Shown here: piece by piece, positions 21,831-33,099 of the stretch
How positions within the stretch are numbered: the first letter of the stretch is position 1
Layout: each line of letters opens with the position of its first letter
Assembly: GCA_963575745.1 (NCBI GenBank)
Contig: CAUYUJ010015727.1
Span: 806,820-870,819, forward strand
DNA from: Prorocentrum cordatum
Taxonomy: Eukaryota > Sar > Dinophyceae > Prorocentrales > Prorocentraceae
DNA length: 64,000 nt
Direction of reading: 5' to 3'
Notes under the pieces: generated by a model
Seen by the model: the letters and a program-made list of their open reading frames with translations, nothing else
Databases searched by the model: none
Told to the model about the DNA's origin: nothing
Made by a program: the position numbers and the translations under genes

Positions 21831-22442
21831 CAACTACAAATGGTTGTCCTCTTCTTCCTCCTCCTCCTTCAATTCCGTCCCCCCCTTCTGCAGAGTCCTG
21901 GTTCATCATGGGCATCACCTTCGCTGGCCCGATGATCCCGTGCTTGTTGGGCGCGGGTCGGCCGCGCGGGCAGCCGGCGGCCGGCATCTGATAGGGGGGC
22001 AATTAACTGGCGGGCTGTTTATGATCGGACTCAGTATCGGTACCAGCTGAAGGCCTGGAACAAGCTGAAGAAGAGGAGGAAGAGGAAGAGGAGGAGGCGG
22101 AGGAGGAGAAAAAGTATCAGAGGAACGGGAGGGCATGGTGGAATGGGGGCGCGAGGAAAGTCTGCCAGAGGATTTCACCGAGCTGCCCCCCCCCACCAGC
22201 CACACATATCTGGGACGGGGAGGATGTCATGATAGGATTGGCTCAGGATGCGTTTCATGATCTTCACAATATCTAGCGGCCCTTGTTTCGACGTGTTACA
22301 CCTGAAGGAGGCTTGCCAACTACCACGATCGCTGCCTCACCGCTTTCGCTCTGCCGCCGCTTCTAGTCTCACGCGTCGATTGGGATCCGTCTGTATTTCC
22401 TCAGTTGCCGATCGACCGACCGACCAAGGAAAAGGGGGGGAA
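21831..22442. other. Non-coding spacer
   Basis: A short TCC run at about 21850 and GAGGAA-rich sequence at 22065-22120 are the only clear features. No gene is recognised. Confidence 0.4.
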
Positions 22443-22531
22443 GGAGGAGGAGGAGGAGGAGGAGGAGGAGGAGGAAGAGGAGGAGGAGGAGTAGAAGGAG
22501 GAGGAGGAGGAGGAGGAGGAGGAGGAGGAGG
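22443..22531 (+). repeat. GGA polypurine tract
   Basis: About 90 bases of GGA with two short interruptions. Confidence 0.95.
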
Positions 22532-23590
22532 CGGGGCCCCAGTATATACACCACCACCAGGCGGCCATAGGAAAGGAACAAATCCTGGGCGCGACCGCCC
22601 TGACAAGGGTGCCACTGCCTGCCCCCGCGAAGCGCAAGTACTTGCCACGTTGTCATTCGCGCAGATGGCGGCCGCATTCGGTCGCGAATTACTGTTCCCA
22701 AAGAACCTATGGCAGCGCGGTGGTGGTGTATAAAAACGATTGTCCCCCCGGGAATTTTATACACTATCCCGAAATATACACCGCGTGAACGTGCTGTCTT
22801 TCCGCATGCAACCGCATGCCCAAATGACGCTGCGCACGCGATATGTCATTACCGCGAGATTTGGCGCACCCTGCAACCCACCGCCGAAACAATAGTCCGA
22901 TCAAACCCCATGACAGAACACCAGCCCGCAGTGGTGACGCATATGCGTGGTTCCCGGAAAGGAGGAGGAGGAGGATCGCAGCCTCTGCTCCACAGCGTCC
23001 GCTGACTCCATGGGGGCAACAGTAGCCGGCCCGTCGAGGCCGCGCTCCGGGCCGCCGCTGCCCACCACTGTCGTGAAGGGGCCCAGGGCCACACACAAAG
23101 AAATGCACGCATCTTCGGGGGGGCCAGATCGGGCCATTGGGGGCCGTCTCCCTTGCTCCCCCGCGGACGGCGGCTGCGGCTGTGGGATGAAGGAGAAGAG
23201 GAAGGGCCCCCGAGGGGCGTAGACCATTGGGGCCTCGCTGCCAGCCCCGAACGGGGCCTGGGAAGCGCGGGCGGAGGACAATTGCCCAGTAAGCGCAGAT
23301 CCTGCGCAGGATCTGCGCAGGGACGCTTCCCCATATGTTCCCATACTTTTTTGATCTTCGTCTTCCCCCGCACTTCCCATACTTTCCCATGCCTCTCAGG
23401 GGATCGTCGGCTGTGAGTGAGTGAGTGTGTGTATGTGTGTGTGTGTGTGTGCGTCTGCGTGCTTCCTCCCTCCCGATTACAACTCAGCGGAGCAAGCCCG
23501 CATCCTCATGGGCACCCTCTTCGCCCGACGCCACTGCGTTCGCCCGCGCAGACCGCCGCAGAGCGGCTTCCTCCGACCGTGCTCCGCGAT
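22532..23590. other. Non-coding; TG run at 23412-23460
   Basis: No gene is recognised. A TG/TGAG run ends at 23460. A CCTGCGCAGGATCTGCGCAGG dyad lies near 23300-23322. Confidence 0.45.
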
Positions 23591-23670
23591 GAGGAGGAGG
23601 AGGAGGAAGAGGAGGAGGAGGAGGAGGAGGAGGAGGAGCAGGAGGAGGAGGCGGAGGAGGAGGAGGAGGA
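23591..23670 (+). repeat. GGA polypurine tract
   Basis: About 80 bases of GGA repeats with GCA and GCG interruptions. Confidence 0.93.
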
Positions 23671-24284
23671 CGCTTCGAAGCCGCGGCCAGAACCTGCTCC
23701 GAAGCGGCCCCCCTCGCGCGCCCCTGCAGGCCGGACCAAACACTCCAGGGGCTCGCAGAACGCGGGGCGGGGAGCCGAGGGCCTCTTGTCTGGGGGGGGG
23801 GGGGGCGCGGCGAGCCTCGGCCGCGAAGAGGCCCCCCAGCCCAGATCCAGGGAACGGCCCGACAGCCAAAAGGCCCCTCCCGAGCCAAATGCTGCCCTTA
23901 CTTCGTTGCCTCGAATGTAGGCTTGTGGATGCCATGACAGTGGGCGCCCCAGCGATCCCATCGTTGAGTTTAAAATGTTCATTGGAAACATCTCCTCCGA
24001 TGCTTAACACATGTTTTGCTTTGAAATTTGTCAGGCATGTCGTGAATATGTTTAGTACACCTGGAACGAATTTGGCCGCGTGCTTTCTCTCAGTTGATCG
24101 TCGTCCACAACTAGAGGCGACTCTGGCGCCTGCCCCACCGTTGGGCAAACTGCGATGTGCCAGCGCCACTGCTCCCCCAGACCTCCCTCCCGGGGTGCGC
24201 TCTGGCCAGGCCCTACGAATCGCGTCCAGCCGCGGCGGCGAGGGCTTCCCAGGAGGCCCAGACGAGACGAGAAAAACAAGGAAA
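23671..24284. other. Non-coding spacer
   Basis: Overlapping frames on both strands, no recognisable protein. A G run lies at 23798-23812. Confidence 0.35.
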
Positions 24285-24477
24285 GGCGGCGAGCGAGGGT
24301 GAGAAGCGAGAAGGGGAAGGCCTTCTCAGCAGGCGGCGGGGCTTCCCAGAAGCCCTCGCGCATGCTGAGCAGCTTTCGGCATCCTCTGGGAAGTCTCGGA
24401 AGACTTCCCAGAAGGCGGGGGGGCCTCCCTCCTGAGAGGGCCCGCCCCTTCTCGCTCCCCCACAGGGCTCGCCGCCG
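24285..24477 (+). mobile_element. Short inverted-repeat element M3, copy 2
   Basis: The best-preserved long inverted repeats of the family, about 42 bp. The left arm has GGCGGCGAGCGAGGG then AGCGAGAAGGGGAAGGCC. The right arm, on the opposite strand, has CGGCGGCGAGCCC then AGCGAGAAGGGGCGGGCC. The interior has CTTCCCAGAAGCCC and GAAGACTTCCCAGAAGGC. Confidence 0.8.
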
Positions 24478-25020
24478 ACTTTTCCTCCTTGGAACACCAA
24501 ATTGAGCATCGTTTGACCGACCCCCATCCCCGCCGGCGCGGGCTGGGCCCCACTGGCAGATCTGCCCCCCTGGATGGGGACACGGGCTGCTCTCTTCGGG
24601 CTTCGAGGGGCATCTCGATCCCCAACTGAGGTGGTGAGGCGGTGGGGCTCGAGGTGGGGATGGGGATCGGTTCAACGATACTGACAAGTGGGGGAACAAA
24701 CGCAGCCCCAGTGGGTCCGCCAACGCGCCGCCAGCGGGCCCGTTGGGCGGCGGCGCCGCCCGCCGCTCGCGGAGGCGCCGCCCCCCTGCGCTCTCCGCGC
24801 CCGTTGCCGCTGTCGTCCCCGATGGCGAGGCGACCCGGGCAACCTCCAGAGCTCCGGGCCGAGCGTCGAGGTCCTGTCGCGGGCGACCGCGGCGCGCGCC
24901 CGAGACGTCTTCGGCGGCGCGCGACCATTTGGCGCATGCCTCGGGTAACGCAGAGGACGCACTTAGCAATGCGATCCGAGGGCGCTGCAACGACGACGTC
25001 GGACATGGACGGGTCTAGCT

Positions 25021-25195
25021 TGCGCGTCGGTCGGAGGAAAGTGGGTGAACGCGCGCGAGTTAGGAGGGCGGATGGAGTAGAGTGGTGTCAGGCCCTTCCA
25101 GACAGCATATCGATTCTTGAAATAGGGAGGCGCCTGGAGGAGGTCGGGTTCAGCAAATCTGAACATGCAGACTTTCAACCGCAAGAGCGAATATT
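25021..25195 (+). repeat. Dispersed repeat M7, copy a
   Basis: Shares CGTCGGTCGGAGGAAAGTGG, AGTTAGGAGGGCG, CTTGAAATAGGGAGGCG and a CAGACTTTCAACC end with copies at 26742 and 61247. It is the most diverged of the three. Confidence 0.6.
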
Positions 25196-26465
25196 GCAAC
25201 ATGATGTTGCCAGAGTGCAGACGCGCGGCCAGGCCCGAACGCAGGCGGAAGCTTGGTCGCTTGATCCTGCGCTGGACTGCACGATGCGAGAGATCGGCTG
25301 GATGCGCACGTGGGCGCCAGCGGGTGCGCCCGGCGCCGCCTGCGCAGGCGCCGTCTTGGCGCGGTTCTCGGAGCAGACGAGATCATCGACCGCCGTCCCG
25401 CCAGCCCGACGTCGTTGAGGACCGCCGCCCTGGACCCGGCAAGCTCGGACCGCCCGGGCTCAGCCAGGGCCTCGGGCGAGTTGTGGAAATCTTCCCAGGG
25501 CGCCCACGGGATAGACGCCGTGCTGGTAAAGTAACAAATTCCACGAATGCGGTTCACGTTCTCCACGCGCCCCTGGACGGGCACTGCCGCACGGCGCGCC
25601 CCACCGCCGAGAGGGCGGCCCTCAAGCTTGAGCGCCAACAACCGGCGCGTTCCAAAAAGACCAATCTGGATGTCCTCAAGGCACTGGGCCAGGAACATCT
25701 AACAGGAAATGTCTTTCTGGGCCAAACCAGCCACGCCTTCGTGAGCGCAGCCTCCAGGGGAATCAATAGCAGGTTGGAAAGACTAGGGCCATCCCATAGC
25801 GCGATCCCCTTTCTTCGTTTGCGGGGCGGCCTCGCAATGAGCATGACGCTCGGCATGGAAAGACGCATCCGCATTCTCAACCTGCGCTGCCACGTATCCT
25901 TTTTGCGAAGGCCGACCAACTGACTTTCCAGCACAAATGCTGCAACCGCTGCCGTTGCGCCCGTGGCCGCCGTCTGTCGGAAGGCACGGGCGCGTCGAAG
26001 AGGCCGCGCATGCTGGAGCTGGGCGGCCGCTGCCCACAGGTGCTGAATGAACTGCAAGTGTAATTGGCCGCCGTACGGCGAGCGCGCTTCGCGGCGCGGG
26101 CGTCGGCGGCGCGCTGAAAAAATGCCGACTAGCGCGGCCAATCTCAATCCAAGGCCGTGCGCGGCGACAACAAAGCCGAAAACTGAGCGAACCGACAGCG
26201 ACACCGAAGCCGACCGACACCGGCATGCCGAGATCAGCCCAGAACGGTGCAGTGGCGCGGCAGCGACGCACGACGCACTGACCGACCAAGCCGAACCGAC
26301 CGAACGCAACAGACTGGGACGCAACCCAACCGAACGAATCGTGAACACCCTGCCACTGGCCCCTAGGGTTCCCACCGCTGAGCAGGCCTGCTGCCCGCAT
26401 GGGCCGCCGCCGGGGGGCCGGGATGGGGCAGCCGGGGCCGCGGTTCCATGCCACCCGGGCCATCT
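25196..26465. other. GC-rich stretch with overlapping open frames, no gene assigned
   Basis: Frames of 180-270 codons are open on both strands at once (for example minus 25554-26375 and 25150-25698, plus 25165-25923). None shows a recognisable motif, and simultaneous openness in a GC-rich region is expected by chance. A host exon cannot be excluded. Confidence 0.35.
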
Positions 26466-26672
26466 CTCGGCGACGAGCGAGAGGGGGGGCGGTGAGGAGA
26501 CGGCCTTCTCAGAACGCAGCGGGGCTGCTCAGAAGCCCTCCCGCCTTCTGGCAAGTTTTTCCTGTCTTAGGGGAAGGCTGAGACAACTTCTCAGAAGGCC
26601 ATGGGACTTCCGAACCTTCTGAGAAAGCCCGCCTCTTCCCACTCCCCCCCCCACCGGGCGCGCCCCCGACTC
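26466..26672 (+). mobile_element. Short inverted-repeat element M3, copy 3
   Basis: The left end is CTCGGCGACGAGCGAGAGG with CGGCCTTCTCAGAACGC. The right part is CTTCTGAGAAAGCCCGCC then TTCCCACTCCCCCC. Internal CTTCTCAGAAGGCC matches other M3 copies. Confidence 0.72.
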
Positions 26673-26741
26673 TCGGCATGGGCGGCGCGAAGGCGTTCAG
26701 CATGATGCATGTTTGTCGGCGCTGCTCCGGGTGGCACTGGT

Positions 26742-26936
26742 TACCCATCGGTCGGAAGAAGTAGGTAGAAACATGAAGTAGGAAGGCGTTGAAAATAGAT
26801 TGGGTTCCGTCCGCACCCTTGGGAGGACGGAAAAGGTGAAGCCACTCGATCAATGAAATAGTAAGGCGCTTGAAGTATATTGTAATCTGGGAATTCCAAA
26901 ATGCCTATTTTCAACGAACCTGCCTCCTTGTCCAGG
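26742..26936 (+). repeat. Dispersed repeat M7, copy b
   Basis: Begins ACCCATCGGTCGGAAGAAGT and ends near CCTATTTTCAACGAACC. It contains an internal near-duplication: GAAGTAGGAAGGCGTTGAAA in the left half corresponds to GAAATAGTAAGGCGCTTGAA in the right half, so the repeat looks dimeric. Relatives lie at 25021 and 61247. Confidence 0.7.
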
Positions 26937-27600
26937 AACCGTGCGGCCCCGGCGTGGGCCAACTCTGCCTTGCGAGGCTCTCCTTGTGCCTGGCCGCCGA
27001 CGGCAGTCGGTGCTCGACGCCGCCAGTGGCGATTTTCTTTCAGCACGCGACGCCAATCCGACTGCCTTCGACAGATAAGTGAGCTTGGCCGCGATTTGCA
27101 CATCCACGTCACTGCCGCAAAAGAAGCTGTTGGGGTGCTGGCCTCCAACTCCGCACCGGCAGACGGGAGACGAAATCCTCGACTGCGGCTGGGCGCCAGG
27201 CTTGACTTCAGCGCGGTGATGGTCGAAGTAGGCAACGCCGCACTGGCTGCAACTCCAATGTCCATGTCGATCGTGCTCCCAATGGCCTTACTCGCCAGAG
27301 ACGCTGTAAGCCGTGCGTGCGCGGTCACGCTGATCGCGAGCATCAGCACGATCACGTGCCTCGGCACGCATGTGGCGGCCTGCGCCCCAGACAGCACCAA
27401 GCTTGCTGCACCACGGCGCGCAGCACTCCCGTGCCGTCGACTCAAGACTTTGTCTAGCACGAGCTCACAAAGACTCTTGGCCAAGGGCCAGCGCACAACC
27501 CACGTAGTCGCGATTGCAACAGTAGGCGGAATCAAGCCGTGGATCCGCAGTGTCCGCGTGATCTTAAGAAAAACATAAGCCTTGAGAGAAACCGGCTTCA
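26937..27600. other. Open on both strands, no gene assigned
   Basis: A 225-codon plus frame (26901-27578) and a longer minus frame are both open. The minus frame includes a hydrophobic stretch (HVIVLMLAISVTAHA, near 27300) that could be membrane-spanning if real. There is no recognisable domain and I cannot choose a strand. Confidence 0.25.
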
Positions 27601-27710
27601 GAGGAGGGAGGAGGAGGAGGAGGAGGAGGAGGAGGAGGAGGAGGAGGAGGAGGAGAGGAGGAGGAGGAGGAGGAGGAGGAGGAGGAGGAGGAGGAGGAGG
27701 AGGAGGAGGA
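27601..27710 (+). repeat. GGA polypurine tract
   Basis: About 110 bases of nearly uninterrupted GGA, among the longest in the window. Confidence 0.96.
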
Positions 27711-28010
27711 AAAGGAATAACCGGATCAGTACGAGTACTTCGCCTCATCGGGGTTCGGGGGCCGAACCCAAGAGGTCTGTTCCTTCGAGACAGAGACGCC
27801 TGCAACGTCAGCGCCAGGGGGAGGACTGGCAGGAGGACCTGGCACGACGGGTCAGCGCCACCAAGGACACTCAGTGTACAAGGACGTTGACTGATGCGGG
27901 AAGCTGGTGCACTCCAGCCACTCTCATGGGCTATCCCGCGCGACAGTGGTACTCTCCTGTCACCTTCCTGCTGCTCCCTTGCGCGTTGCCGAAATAACTG
28001 CCGCTGGGTC

Positions 28011-28200
28011 GGCGACTCCGAAGAGCGTGGTTCCTAGTTTGCACAGGGTGTGCTTTGCAACCCGCGCGGGTGCTGGCGAGGACCTCGACGCAGATCTCCG
28101 CAGCGCCCAGACGAGGGTTCGTCAAACCTGCGGCGCAACGTGCTGATTCCTTAGCACCAACGGCGCAAATCGCAAACCGCATCCCGACGTAACCACACCA
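28011..28200 (+). mobile_element. Element M2, copy b (uninterrupted)
   Basis: Shares GGCGACTCCG, GGGTGTGCTTTGCAACCCGC, GCGAGGACCTCGACGCAG and ATCGCAAACCG...AACCACACC with 11619-11930 but lacks the M1 element. It therefore acts as a related empty site. The ends are imperfect inverted repeats. Confidence 0.7.
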
Positions 28201-28350
28201 ATCACGGTCACCGACTGCATGATGGCTACAACCGTAGCGGATACCAGCCAACCGGTGCCGCTCCATACTTTACGGAGCCACCCGGCCGAGATTACCGCAC
28301 GGGACGGTGCAGTGCCGGCCGCGACAAGTGTACGGGAAGATAACCGTACC

Positions 28351-28468
28351 CAAAAATTCGATGTCCTGATTTTTTCGATGCGGGGTGAAGTCCCGACCCT
28401 TTCCCTGGGGGCGGTTTTTCATCATGGGTCGTTGTTTGACGGTGCTGGGGCCCAGCGAGGGCCCCCGG
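28351..28468 (+). mobile_element. Element M4, copy c, right part missing
   Basis: The left two thirds of M4 are clear (TTCGATGTCCTGATTTTTTC, CGACCCTTTCCCTGG, TTTTTCATCATGGGTCG, GGCCCAGCGAGGGCCCCCGG). It stops at a purine word at which LINE-B begins. The missing right end is not found beyond LINE-B. Confidence 0.72.
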
Positions 28469-28484
28469 AGGGGAGGAGGAGGAG
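28469..28484. repeat. Possible target-site duplication, 3' side of LINE-B
   Basis: AGGGGAGGAGGAGGAG here resembles AGGGGGAGGAGGAGGAG at 34323-34339, which adjoins the other end of LINE-B (one extra G). Because both are simple purine sequence, the match is suggestive only. Confidence 0.45.
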
Positions 28485-28519
28485 CGAACGACGCGCTGAA
28501 GGGGGCGCGTGTCCGCGGG

Positions 28520-29300
28520 TTAGAGGCGCAGCGGGCCCGCGCCGCCCACGAGGCACCGAGGCAGCCTCAGGACGCGTCGGGCGGCTGCGACCACCTCCTT
28601 GTGGTACTTGAGCTCGTCGTGGATGGCGGGCGCGCCCAGCTCGGCGCGCACCCGCATGATGTTGTACGTGCGGAAGGCCACAGCCATGCGTGTGATGTCG
28701 TGCTTCGGGCGGTCGTCGATGTTGTCGCTCTCGTGGAGCCCGAGCCGCGTGAGGACATCACCAGCAGGTTGTCCCCGAGGCTGAGCCAGTAGCGCCCGCA
28801 TTCGCGGGCATGTAATGTAGTGGTTGATGTCGTCCGTGTTCTTGATCTGCGAGTCTTTGTCGCAGCCGAACAGGCAGTTCTTCTTGTGGGGATTGACGTG
28901 CATGCGGTGCGATGTCGTCCACGCTCCAGACAAGGTCTTGACCGCGGGCCAGAAGAGCGAGGCCGTGGAGTTCGCCAGGTGGGGCCGCAGGTCGCGCCAG
29001 CCGTGCTCAACACTCGCAGGGAGAGCAGCACGTCCAAGAAGTCCGTCACGGTCGGATGCATCGGAGTCCATCATGATGTCATTGGCGGAGTAGATGTGAG
29101 GTGTGGAGGTGGCCGTAGTGGTAGACTGAGTGCCGTCGTCTTCCTGCGGGATGTTCGGGTTGGTGGCGCGTTCCCGTTCGATCCAGCGACGGCGGGCGCG
29201 GTGTTCAGCAGCTTCATCAGCAAATGCTCGATGAGTGTTGGTCGGCATGTGATCGGTGGTGTAGATCTGTAGGCGGTGGTTGCGAGGTCGTTCAGCTCGA
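28520..29300 (-). pseudogene. LINE-B C-terminal zinc-finger part
   Basis: Read in one frame from about 29300 to a TAA at 28520, this carries SGAWTTSHRMHVNPHKKNC and then C-x3-C...H-x3-C (CLFGCDKDSQIKNTDDINHY, then ITCP). This zf-RVT-like finger commonly follows the polymerase in LINE proteins and probably helps bind element RNA or target DNA. The frame differs from that of the polymerase, so a frameshift lies between about 29100 and 29300. Confidence 0.8.
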
Positions 29301-31290
29301 TGCCATGCACCGTAACAGATCTCCTTCGCCATGTCACGGAACTGGCTGACCCGTACTGGTCATCGAAGCAGAAGTGCGCATTGAACTGGGTGCGGTGTAG
29401 AACAGCTGTGATGTACGGGACGCAACAGTCCATCCAGTCGTTGAAGTTGTCCATATCGCGGCCGAAGAACACGCTGGGGATCCATCTTGCTGCCCATGCT
29501 TCTGCGCGTTCATTCAGGTACTTCATGGAGTCATGGTTGTCGTTCCCATTCGGCTGCTCGGTCGTGGCAGGTGCCATCTGAGGTCCACTTTCAACGGGAA
29601 GTAGTGGGAACCAGGCGCGGAGACGGTGATGGATAGTCTTGTGGAAGGAGTCGCGGTACAGCTGGCGTTGTAGTTCCCGTAGGTATGCTTGTTGTGGAGA
29701 GGTGCGTGAAGTGGCACTCGAAGTAGCACCATTCGAAGCTATGTATCCAGCTTGTCTCTGATGAGATCCGCCAGTCCTGTCACGACTGGGCGTGTGAAGG
29801 CCACCAGCCCTGTCACGGCGTGGTGCCTGGTGGGCTCCAGTCCTGTCACGACTGTGTGTGTACAGATCCTCCGCCTTGTTACGACGGGATGCCATGATAG
29901 CGTGTCGTCCAGCAGCAGCAGCTTGCCCATGTGCTCGTTGCAGTAGGTGGGCGGCATTTACCGTAGATCCTGTGGATCGCGTGAGAATCTTGAAGATGGA
30001 TCCTTTGCCCGTCGCGATCAGCTTGTTGTGCAGTATGTCGTCGAATCGCTGCACGATGGAAGTGGCGTCAATCCAGCATGAAGCAGACCATTTCCCAACA
30101 ACTGCATCTCGTAGCGGGAGAAGTTCTTCAGCATGGGCACGGAACGTGTGAAGCAGAGGCTGCCAGCCAGAGATGGTGGTCGCGGAGGCGCGCCACATCG
30201 TTGCTGCGAGAAGCGTTTCAATACCCTGCGGGATCGTGGCGGACGCCCATAGCGTGAACGACAGAATGTCCATCTTCGTGAAGCTCGAGGGGGCAGCGCG
30301 GATCAGCTTGTGGAGCCCGTGAATCTCCTTGGACAGGAATGCTGGGGAAGGCGGGTAGAGCTGGCCGGCGAACGAGAGGCATGCGATGGCAGCGGAGTTG
30401 TACATCTTGATGCACTGCTGGATGGGAGCGTAGGAGTCGCACAGGATCTGGATGCGCCCCCACCACTTGTTGGCAGGACCTTGCCATTGATAGTCGAGAG
30501 AAGCACCAGGGCCGATGTACACGCCGAGGTAGCGCGCAAAGCTCTTGATGGAGAAGTCTTGCCACGGCTCGTAGAGCTGGGTCAGGATGGCACGCATGCT
30601 CGCGGTGATCTCGGGCGTTGGCAGGGACCAGGTGGGTACGAGGACGCATTTCTTCGGTTGAAGGCGGGGTCCAGCGTGATGTTGTGCAGCTTGCAGGTGT
30701 GGTAGTAGAGCGCCAAGATCCCGAAGTGCAGCAAGAACTATACCCAGGTCGTCGGCGCATGCGCTGAGCAGGCCTCTACCCAGAGCAGTAAGTTCCATCT
30801 TGAGGCCCTTGATGATGGGATCGAAGACTAGCGCCCAGAGCGTGCCACTCAAGGGGCATCCTTGCGCAACCCCAGATTCTGCTAGAAGTAGCGGTCGACG
30901 AGTACCCCCTAAGTCGAGGAAAGCAAGTGGCATGTTGTAGCAGCACTGCAGGAGATTGAGAAAGACGCCGTGGATGCCCCACCGCCTTAGGGTAGCCCAC
31001 AACCACGCGTGCGTGAGGCTTGGGAACGCTGCGGCAATGTCCACGCTGGCGAAGCAGGGCATCATGCTGGGGGCTTCGCTGTTGATGCTGGTGATACGGG
31101 CGATGGTGTCCACCTTGACAATGTTGGAAAGAAATTGACGGCCACTGACAAAACCTTGTAGTTCTTCCTCGGTATCCGACGCCACGGAGCTGAGGATGCG
31201 GTTCGTCGCGGAGGCGATGATCTTGATGTCACTGTTCTTCATGGCGATGGGGGCGTAGACAGTCAGGACTGCGAGAGCACTCGTAGTTGC
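29300..31290 (-). pseudogene. LINE-B reverse transcriptase part
   Basis: About 740 codons are open from 31305 to 29071. Polymerase motifs in order: NSDIKIIASATNRIL (residues 24-38), LQGFVSGRQFLSNI (49-62), FASVDIAAAFPSL with the first catalytic Asp at 89, GVAQGCPLSGTLW (145-157) and CADDLGIV (183-190) with the catalytic Asp pair and Cys in place of Tyr. The thumb and connection follow (KSFARYLGVYIGPG). The N-terminal motifs that should precede it lie in another frame at about 31270-31738. After about 29300 the finger continues in a further frame. Confidence 0.88.
29760..29886. repeat. Minisatellite inside LINE-B ORF2
   Basis: The phrase CCAGTCCTGTCACGACTG or a variant recurs four times with a spacing of about 39-42 bases. 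On the coding strand it gives repeated SRDRTG / RRDRAG words, roughly 13 residues apart. It lies between polymerase and finger, where length is probably tolerated. Confidence 0.7.
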
Positions 31291-31930
31291 CCATGGGCTC
31301 ATCACCCTTGGGGAGCATGGCCATGAGCGCGTAATTCAGGTCGTGTGGGATCGGTCCACCGTGAGCAATGGAGTGGAGGAGTGTGTGGAGGATCTCGATG
31401 CTGCCTTCTGACCGTACCCATGCTCGATAAGGCAATCCGTCGGGCCCAGGAGCAGAGTCACTGGCGCGTTTAGCAGCAGCTTGAAGTTCTTCAATCCCAG
31501 GTAGAGGCAGGTGGCGTGGAGGCATTGGTGGGAAGACCATGTCCAGATATTGCTGCATCGCTGGGACGTCAACGTGCTTAGCAGCGAACACCTTCGACCA
31601 GTGAGATTGAATAGCGTTGTGCATTGACATGTCGGGCCTCTGCTGTCGGTGGCGCGGGCACCTGCCAGAATCAAGCGCTTCGAGAACGGCTTCCAGATCT
31701 CGCTGCGCTGTCCAATACGACGAGCACGACGACGCCATCGCTCACCATGGTCGGGTCGTTGTTCCGCGTAGGCAGCTCGCGAGCGGGCGGCAGCAGCGCG
31801 ACGCCGTTGTTCAGCGATCTGAAGCTGCATGGCGGAGTGCTCGGTCTCGAACGCGGTGCGGTCGACAAGCGAGATCCTGTGGTGACTGATGTCGATGTGC
31901 TGTGCCCCAGCAGTGGTGCCTCTCGGAGTC
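31270..31930 (-). pseudogene. LINE-B linker and start of the polymerase
   Basis: From about 31930 to 31740 one frame reads a charged helical linker (FETEHSAMQLQIAEQRRRAA). From 31738 to about 31270 another reads WTAQRDLEAVLEALDSG, then SAPGPDGLPYRAW and LMAMLPKGDEP, the first polymerase blocks of LINE proteins. Two frame changes are needed to join these with the endonuclease before and the polymerase after. Confidence 0.75.
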
Positions 31931-33098
31931 GCTGAGCGAGAGTGAGGTCTTGGTACCACACGGCCCTGGCCATACTGCGGAGTGTGAGTGCACGTGCCTC
32001 TGCTATGACTTGTGGGTCTTCATTTCGGCTCTCGAACGGCTTGATCTCGGAGGCGGAGACAGAGGTGATGGTGTCGCGAGCCTTGCACGCCGCCATCTTC
32101 ATTACGTGCTTCATTGTTCGCCAGTTGGAGATGGGGTCGGCAGAGAGGTCGGCCATCTCGACAAGACGATTGTAGTAGAACTTGTAGTGCTTGGATTCGA
32201 AGAGGAAGGCGGGGACGCCGCGTTCGCTGGCTGGACGTGGCTGACGAGGTCGAAGCCGTAGATGTAGAATCTTGCGATCGCTGATGGGCTCCCCTTCTCG
32301 GTCGAGCGGTCGGCCATCGGCAACAAGAAGTGTCTCGATGTGCGGGATGTTGGACGCGTTGATCGAGACGAAGCATCTGTCGATGGTCGCCTCCGTCATG
32401 TTGGCCACGCATCGGTGAGTGGTGGCCTTCGTAGTGATCCCCATCATCTGTGAGAAGATGTTCTTCCAAAAGACAGGCTGGTAGTGGTAACGCTCGGCGG
32501 TGGAGTCCGCGGCGGGGTGAAGCAGGCTCTTCGGCGGCGTCTGGGCGATATTGAAGTCCCCAATCATGTAGTAGTCGTGGTTGTCTGGGCGGAGGGCTGA
32601 GCGTTGAGCAGCTGCTTGCCACGCAGCTCTGAAGCGCTGACGGTCAGAACCGCTGAGGTCGTAGCTGTGAATGTTGAAGATTGTTGTCTCATGCTGTCTT
32701 GCCCCGTCTTGAATGCGTAGTTCACCAATGCGCCCAGGGACGATCGCGCGAAATGAATGTAGAGGTCGTTGATCATGTGGCAGTTGGAGTTCAGCTCGGT
32801 CAAAGGGAACCAGGAAAGCGATTCCGCCTGCGGTCTTCGAGGATTGGCCGTCAGTCACTAGCGCTGAGTGGAAAGCGATGTACTTGTGGTCGGAGCCCGC
32901 GGCCAGGAGGTCCATGTCGGTGCTGTTGCCGTGCGTCTCTTGGATGGCGGCGACCGCTCGTTGCCGCATGTAACTGAGCAACAACTGCCGCTTGAGGGCC
33001 CGCCTTGGTGCCGATCTGCCATTGAGCGCCTGCGCACTCCACGAGACCAAGTTGAGGCCGTCGGCGTGTGGTTTCGTGAACCACGGCGACCATCGCAT
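31900..33098 (-). pseudogene. LINE-B ORF2 start and endonuclease part
   Basis: ATG at 33096-33098 (MRWSPWFTKP) lies one base after the ORF1 stop (TAG-C-ATG). Endonuclease family motifs follow: NLVSWSAQALN, AVAAIQETHG with the catalytic Glu, YYMIGDFNI, TIDRCFVS, and SDRKILHL in the place of the usual SDH motif. Its catalytic His is thus replaced by Arg, or the alignment is shifted. The tight ORF1/ORF2 junction suggests reinitiation or coupled translation in the active ancestor. Confidence 0.85.
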
Positions 33099-33099
33099 G

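Noticed and set aside
25150-26375. Several 180-270-codon frames on both strands
   Set aside because: No motif, and opposite strands are open together in GC-rich DNA; not enough to call an exon.
26741-27805. 354-codon minus frame running through the GGA tract into M7
   Set aside because: It includes Pro and Leu runs from the tract and a dispersed repeat; only the middle could be real.
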